Of a stretch of 58,356 nt of DNA, positions 56,092-58,356 are shown piece by piece. Position numbers and translations under genes: made by a program. The stretch spans positions 1-58,356 of the forward strand of contig RPRC01000089.1 in NCBI GenBank assembly GCA_003857395.1, read 5' to 3'. The notes under the pieces are model-generated. The model had not been told where the DNA came from. It ran no database searches and saw nothing but the letters and a program-made list of their open reading frames with translations. Position 1 is the first letter of the stretch; every line of letters begins with the position of its first letter. Origin of the DNA: Geobacter sp. GTDB taxonomy: Bacteria > Desulfobacterota > Desulfuromonadia > Geobacterales > Geobacteraceae.

Positions 56092-56195
56092 TCGGCAATC
56101 TGAATTGTCGTCAATTTCTTCCTTTCCAATCATGCCGACCCTCCTGGTCAGTTAAGATAATGGAAAAGTGGGTTATTTTTACATTTCCGCTAACA
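56052..56195 (-). mobile_element. 144-bp internally deleted IS21-like element
   Basis: The 29-base ends (56052-56080 and 56167-56195) are imperfect inverted repeats matching at 21 of 29 positions. The outer end begins TGTCAACGTCAATCG, which resembles terminal repeats of IS21-family elements. On the minus strand an ATG at 56131-56133 follows AGGAGG and begins MIGKEE, as an istA start could. Only 30 codons follow before TAA at 56041-56043, so the transposase and istB are missing. It is a decayed, non-autonomous copy. The family call is from memory. Confidence 0.55.
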
Positions 56196-56587
56196 GCATA
56201 CCACCTGCCCCAGGCCATCCATGGGCAAGAGCCAAGTATATAACCACTTTCTGGGTTTGCTTTTTCCGAAGTTTCGGGCAGAATTACCGATGTGAAACAT
56301 TTCTCTAGGTAATCGAAAAAGTCGAAAATAGGGCTATGTAGTCATCACCTCGAACCAAGATTTGATGAGTAGGAGCAAGCGTCTGGCGGCCACACGGCCC
56401 AGACACAGGGGGATACCGGAAAGACTCAACCGATAGTTTCAGCATGCTTATCGCCTGAATGAAAAACGACGTTCCAGAAATTCGGGTCAGCAGCATACAA
56501 AGTTACAGCTCGATCAATTGACGTTGATACCATCGAAAGACTCTAAACTGCCGGAAATAATTTGATGACTCGTTACAAGTAAAGAAT
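56196..56587. other. Gene-poor debris without a recognised feature
   Basis: About 390 bases lie between the IS21-like remnant and the palindrome-bounded segment. A 63-codon minus-strand frame (56305-56496) lacks a ribosome site and family similarity. CAATTGACGTTGATA at about 56515-56529 repeats, in reverse, 13 of 14 bases of the IS21-like terminus, so it may be another scrap of the same element. I see nothing else. Confidence 0.35.
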
Positions 56588-56789
56588 CCGCGCCCATAGG
56601 ACGTGGCTTTAAGGGCAGCCCCCCATAGGGGGGCATAGCAGCATTTCCGTGATAGCAACAGTTCCTGCTACTCCGGCTAAAAACCTTGGCACATCGCTAC
56701 GTTCAGATTGTGCAGATAACACGGCCAGACGGCCATACCCATCCGGGACCGGCATAGCCAACAAACATTACCACGTCCATAGGACGTGG
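56588..56789. mobile_element. 202-bp segment bounded by two near-identical 19-bp palindromes (IS200/IS605-like MITE?)
   Basis: CCGCGCCCATAGGACGTGG (56588-56606) and CCACGTCCATAGGACGTGG (56771-56789) differ at 2 of 19 positions and lie at the two edges. A third hairpin with the same ATA loop, GCCCCCC-ATA-GGGGGGC (56618-56634), lies inside. No ORF is present. Subterminal palindromes at both ends without inverted repeats or target duplication are characteristic of IS200/IS605 elements and their non-autonomous derivatives. A structured RNA is the alternative. Confidence 0.45.
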
Positions 56790-56852
56790 GTTTCTACTTC
56801 GTACTAAAATAAAGGACAAGAAGTTCCACATATTTCTTGCGAGAGGTCCAGA

Positions 56853-56887
56853 AAAACAAAAAAAGGGTTAGCGTTTATGCTAACCCT
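56853..56887 (-). terminator. Terminator of tRNA-Gly
   Basis: On the minus strand AGGGTTAGC (56879-56887) pairs perfectly with GCTAACCCT (56864-56872) around a 6-base loop and runs into a T tract. It lies 15 bases downstream of the tRNA 3' end. Confidence 0.88.
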
Positions 56888-56901
56888 GTAATTATTTTAT
56901 T

Positions 56902-56976
<75 letters not shown>

Positions 56977-57021
56977 TCAATCAAGTTCCTGTTTTATATC
57001 AAAACTCTGACTCCAAGTCAA

Positions 57022-57126
57022 TCATTTTTTATAAACATAAAAAACGTTCGAGTCGGATATAGAATAGCTAAAATTCTCGAGGATATTACTGATAACAGAA
57101 TTAAGCTCCCTTATAAGGTCTACCAT
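57022..57126 (-). CDS. Possible 34-residue peptide upstream of tRNA-Gly
   Basis: The minus-strand frame starts with ATG (57124-57126), five bases after AGGAT, begins MVDLIRELNSVISNIL and ends in VYKK. It is AT-rich and has no recognised relative. The hydrophobic/charged spacing is compatible with a helix, but a chance ORF is just as likely. The rest of the 300-base gap before sppA shows only AT-rich promoter-like sequence (TATACAAT near 57239). Confidence 0.2.
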   Translation of the reverse strand: MVDLIRELNSVISNILENFSYSISDSNVFYVYKK

Positions 57127-57276
57127 ATTTATCCTGCCAAATTTTGCGGTCACACCTATTACTTATTTATGTTGGCAGAATTGCTGCTTTAAAGGCTTTA
57201 ATCAATCTCAACAATGAGCAATAAGTACTATTTATCTTATACAATATATAAGCAACTCATTTAGGGGGTATTTGAC

Positions 57277-58173
57277 ATGTCAAAGTATAAATTTGTTTAC
57301 GTGGTAATTGTTTTAGTATCAGTTGCGTCACTATTTTGTTTGTCATATATTTTTGTTAAGCTATTTACAAATAATAATAGTTTGAATTTTAAACAATCAT
57401 CTATTGCAATTGTCGAAGTATTAGGCATGATAACAGACTCTGGCGAAATCATCGAACAACTTCATTATGCTAGAGACGAAAACAACATTAAAGCTGTCGT
57501 ATTAAGACTTGATACACCAGGCGGAGTTGTAGGTCCAACTCAAGAAATATATGAAGAGATAACAAAACTTAAGAAAGTCAAACCGGTAGTAGTCTCTATG
57601 GGTAGCGTTGCAGCCTCAGGTGGATATTATATTGCTGCTCCAGCAAACATCATTTTTGCCAATCCTGGTACAATTACAGGAAGTATTGGTGTTTTGATGA
57701 AACTTGCTAACTTTCAGACTTTACTAGATAAAGTTGGAGTAAAATCCTTCGTATTAAAAAGTGGTGAATTTAAAGATACAGGCTCACCCGTCAGACCTAT
57801 CACATTGCAAGACAAGAAGATTTTGCAAGGTATTATCGAAAGTATGTATAAACAGTTTGTCCTCGCTGTTTCTGATGGAAGAAACCTCCCAATCAAAAAA
57901 GTCCAGGAACTTGCTGATGGTCGAATATTCACAGGTGAACAAGCTAAACAATTGAAGTTGGTGGATAAACTTGGAAATCTTCAGGATGCAATCGATGAAG
58001 CAGCAAAAATAACAGGAATAAAACATAAGCCTAAAATTGTTTATCCGCCTAAAACAAAAAAGTCTTATATTGATATATTCCTGAAAGGATTTACTGAAAG
58101 TCTCTTCAATACCATCAAAACAGAAACCAATGGAAATGAAAGATTTGAATACTCTATAAAAACGGGACGATAA
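57277..58173 (+). CDS. sppA: Signal peptide peptidase SppA (short form)
   Basis: SppA degrades cleaved signal peptides in the membrane. It has an N-terminal transmembrane anchor (residues 7-31). The serine-lysine dyad of the S49 family is present: the nucleophile lies in GSVAASGGYYIA near residue 110 and the lysine in SGEFKDTGSP near residue 166. At 298 residues it is the single-domain type. AGGGGG precedes the ATG. The stop codon lies within a tandem duplicated 15-mer. It converges on an rRNA operon. Confidence 0.94.
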   Translation: MSKYKFVYVVIVLVSVASLFCLSYIFVKLFTNNNSLNFKQSSIAIVEVLGMITDSGEIIEQLHYARDENNIKAVVLRLDTPGGVVGPTQEIYEEITKLKKVKPVVVSMGSVAASGGYYIAAPANIIFANPGTITGSIGVLMKLANFQTLLDKVGVKSFVLKSGEFKDTGSPVRPITLQDKKILQGIIESMYKQFVLAVSDGRNLPIKKVQELADGRIFTGEQAKQLKLVDKLGNLQDAIDEAAKITGIKHKPKIVYPPKTKKSYIDIFLKGFTESLFNTIKTETNGNERFEYSIKTGR

Positions 58174-58189
58174 GAAAACGGGACGATAA
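58159..58189 (+). repeat. Tandem duplication across the sppA stop codon
   Basis: AAAACGGGACGATAA occurs at 58159-58173 and again at 58175-58189 (period 16). The first copy contains the sppA stop TAA and the second repeats it, one base out of register. It looks like a recent slippage event. Confidence 0.7.
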
Positions 58190-58204
58190 TCAAAACCTGG
58201 GACG

Positions 58205-58243
58205 CCAAAAAGCCCCATCTCTTTATGAGATGGGGCTTTTTGG
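58205..58243. terminator. Bidirectional terminator between sppA and the rRNA operon
   Basis: AAAAAGCCCCATCTC (58207-58221) pairs perfectly with 58227-58241 around TTTAT. A and T tracts on both sides allow use by sppA (plus strand) and by the rRNA operon (minus strand), whose 5S 3' end is about 8 bases away. Confidence 0.93.
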
Positions 58244-58250
58244 TAAAAGA

Positions 58251-58356
<106 letters not shown>

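Noticed and set aside
56305..56496. 63-codon minus-strand frame in the debris region
   Set aside because: No ribosome site, no recognisable motif, and surrounding bases look decayed. A transposase fragment could not be shown.

Overview
The window looks like chromosomal DNA of a Gram-negative anaerobe of the Desulfuromonadales/Geobacter type (Desulfuromonadota). This rests on gene content and order recalled from that group, not on a search. Pointers are the 881-residue DHH-CBS-CCA-transferase fusion, the acuC-like deacetylase gene followed by a coupled acetyltransferase-like gene, sigma-54 promoter sequences in front of amt and glnB-glnA, bioB-bioD-bioA, stand-alone cell-wall enzymes with DUF4124 domains, and the classic rimP-nusA-ylxR-infB-rbfA-nrnA-truB-rpsO-pnp block. 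Nearly all of it is core metabolism and information processing, and coding density is high up to about 55.7 kb.

Layout. 0-6.3 kb: nucleotide synthesis (purF end, pyrE, purN-purM on the minus strand, pyrK-pyrD) with rimI and a CxxCxxCC protein; a 209-bp inverted-repeat element sits exactly at the pyrE stop codon. 6.3-14.2 kb: L,D-transpeptidase, a YyaL-type thioredoxin-fold protein, murJ, an O6-alkylguanine-DNA methyltransferase, mazG and amt. A cluster of DnaA-box-like sequences lies between ogt and mazG. 14.4-23.3 kb: an AcuC-like deacetylase with a GNAT-like partner, a 33-residue membrane peptide, an MlaF-like ATPase without its permease, a receiver-only regulator, the DHH/CBS/CCA fusion and a receiver-PAS-GGDEF-EAL protein. 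23.3-27.8 kb, minus strand: bioB-bioD-bioA behind a BirA-type operator, and hisI-hisG. 28.3-39.9 kb, plus strand: the rimP to pnp translation/RNA operon, then an M16 protease and dut. 40-47 kb: an M29 peptidase, YciO, VanZ, HAD, M23 and PanE-like proteins, then glnB-glnA behind a sigma-54 promoter. 47-53.7 kb: site-2 protease, scpA-scpB, a MEMO1-family protein, then on the minus strand nadB, chorismate mutase, a free DAHP-synthase ferredoxin-like domain, pgsA and a lytic transglycosylase. 53.8-55.7 kb: queD-queE plus a creatininase-family hydrolase. 55.7-56.9 kb: a gene-poor stretch of mobile-element debris. The window ends with tRNA-Gly, sppA and the 3' part of a 5S rRNA, so an rRNA operon lies just beyond the right edge.

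The genes connect through nitrogen control (amt, PII, glutamine synthetase, two sigma-54 sites), biotin repression (BirA-like palindrome before bioB), RNA metabolism (NusA, PNPase, NrnA, CCA-transferase, a hairpin-rich rpsO-pnp spacer) and envelope upkeep (MurJ, L,D-transpeptidase, M23, lytic transglycosylase, MlaF). I found no CRISPR array, defence island or intact transposase. The least explained parts are the 209-bp element at pyrE, the DnaA-box cluster, the coupled deacetylase/acetyltransferase-like pair, and the 55.7-56.9 kb debris, which contains an IS21-like end pair and a palindrome-bounded segment.
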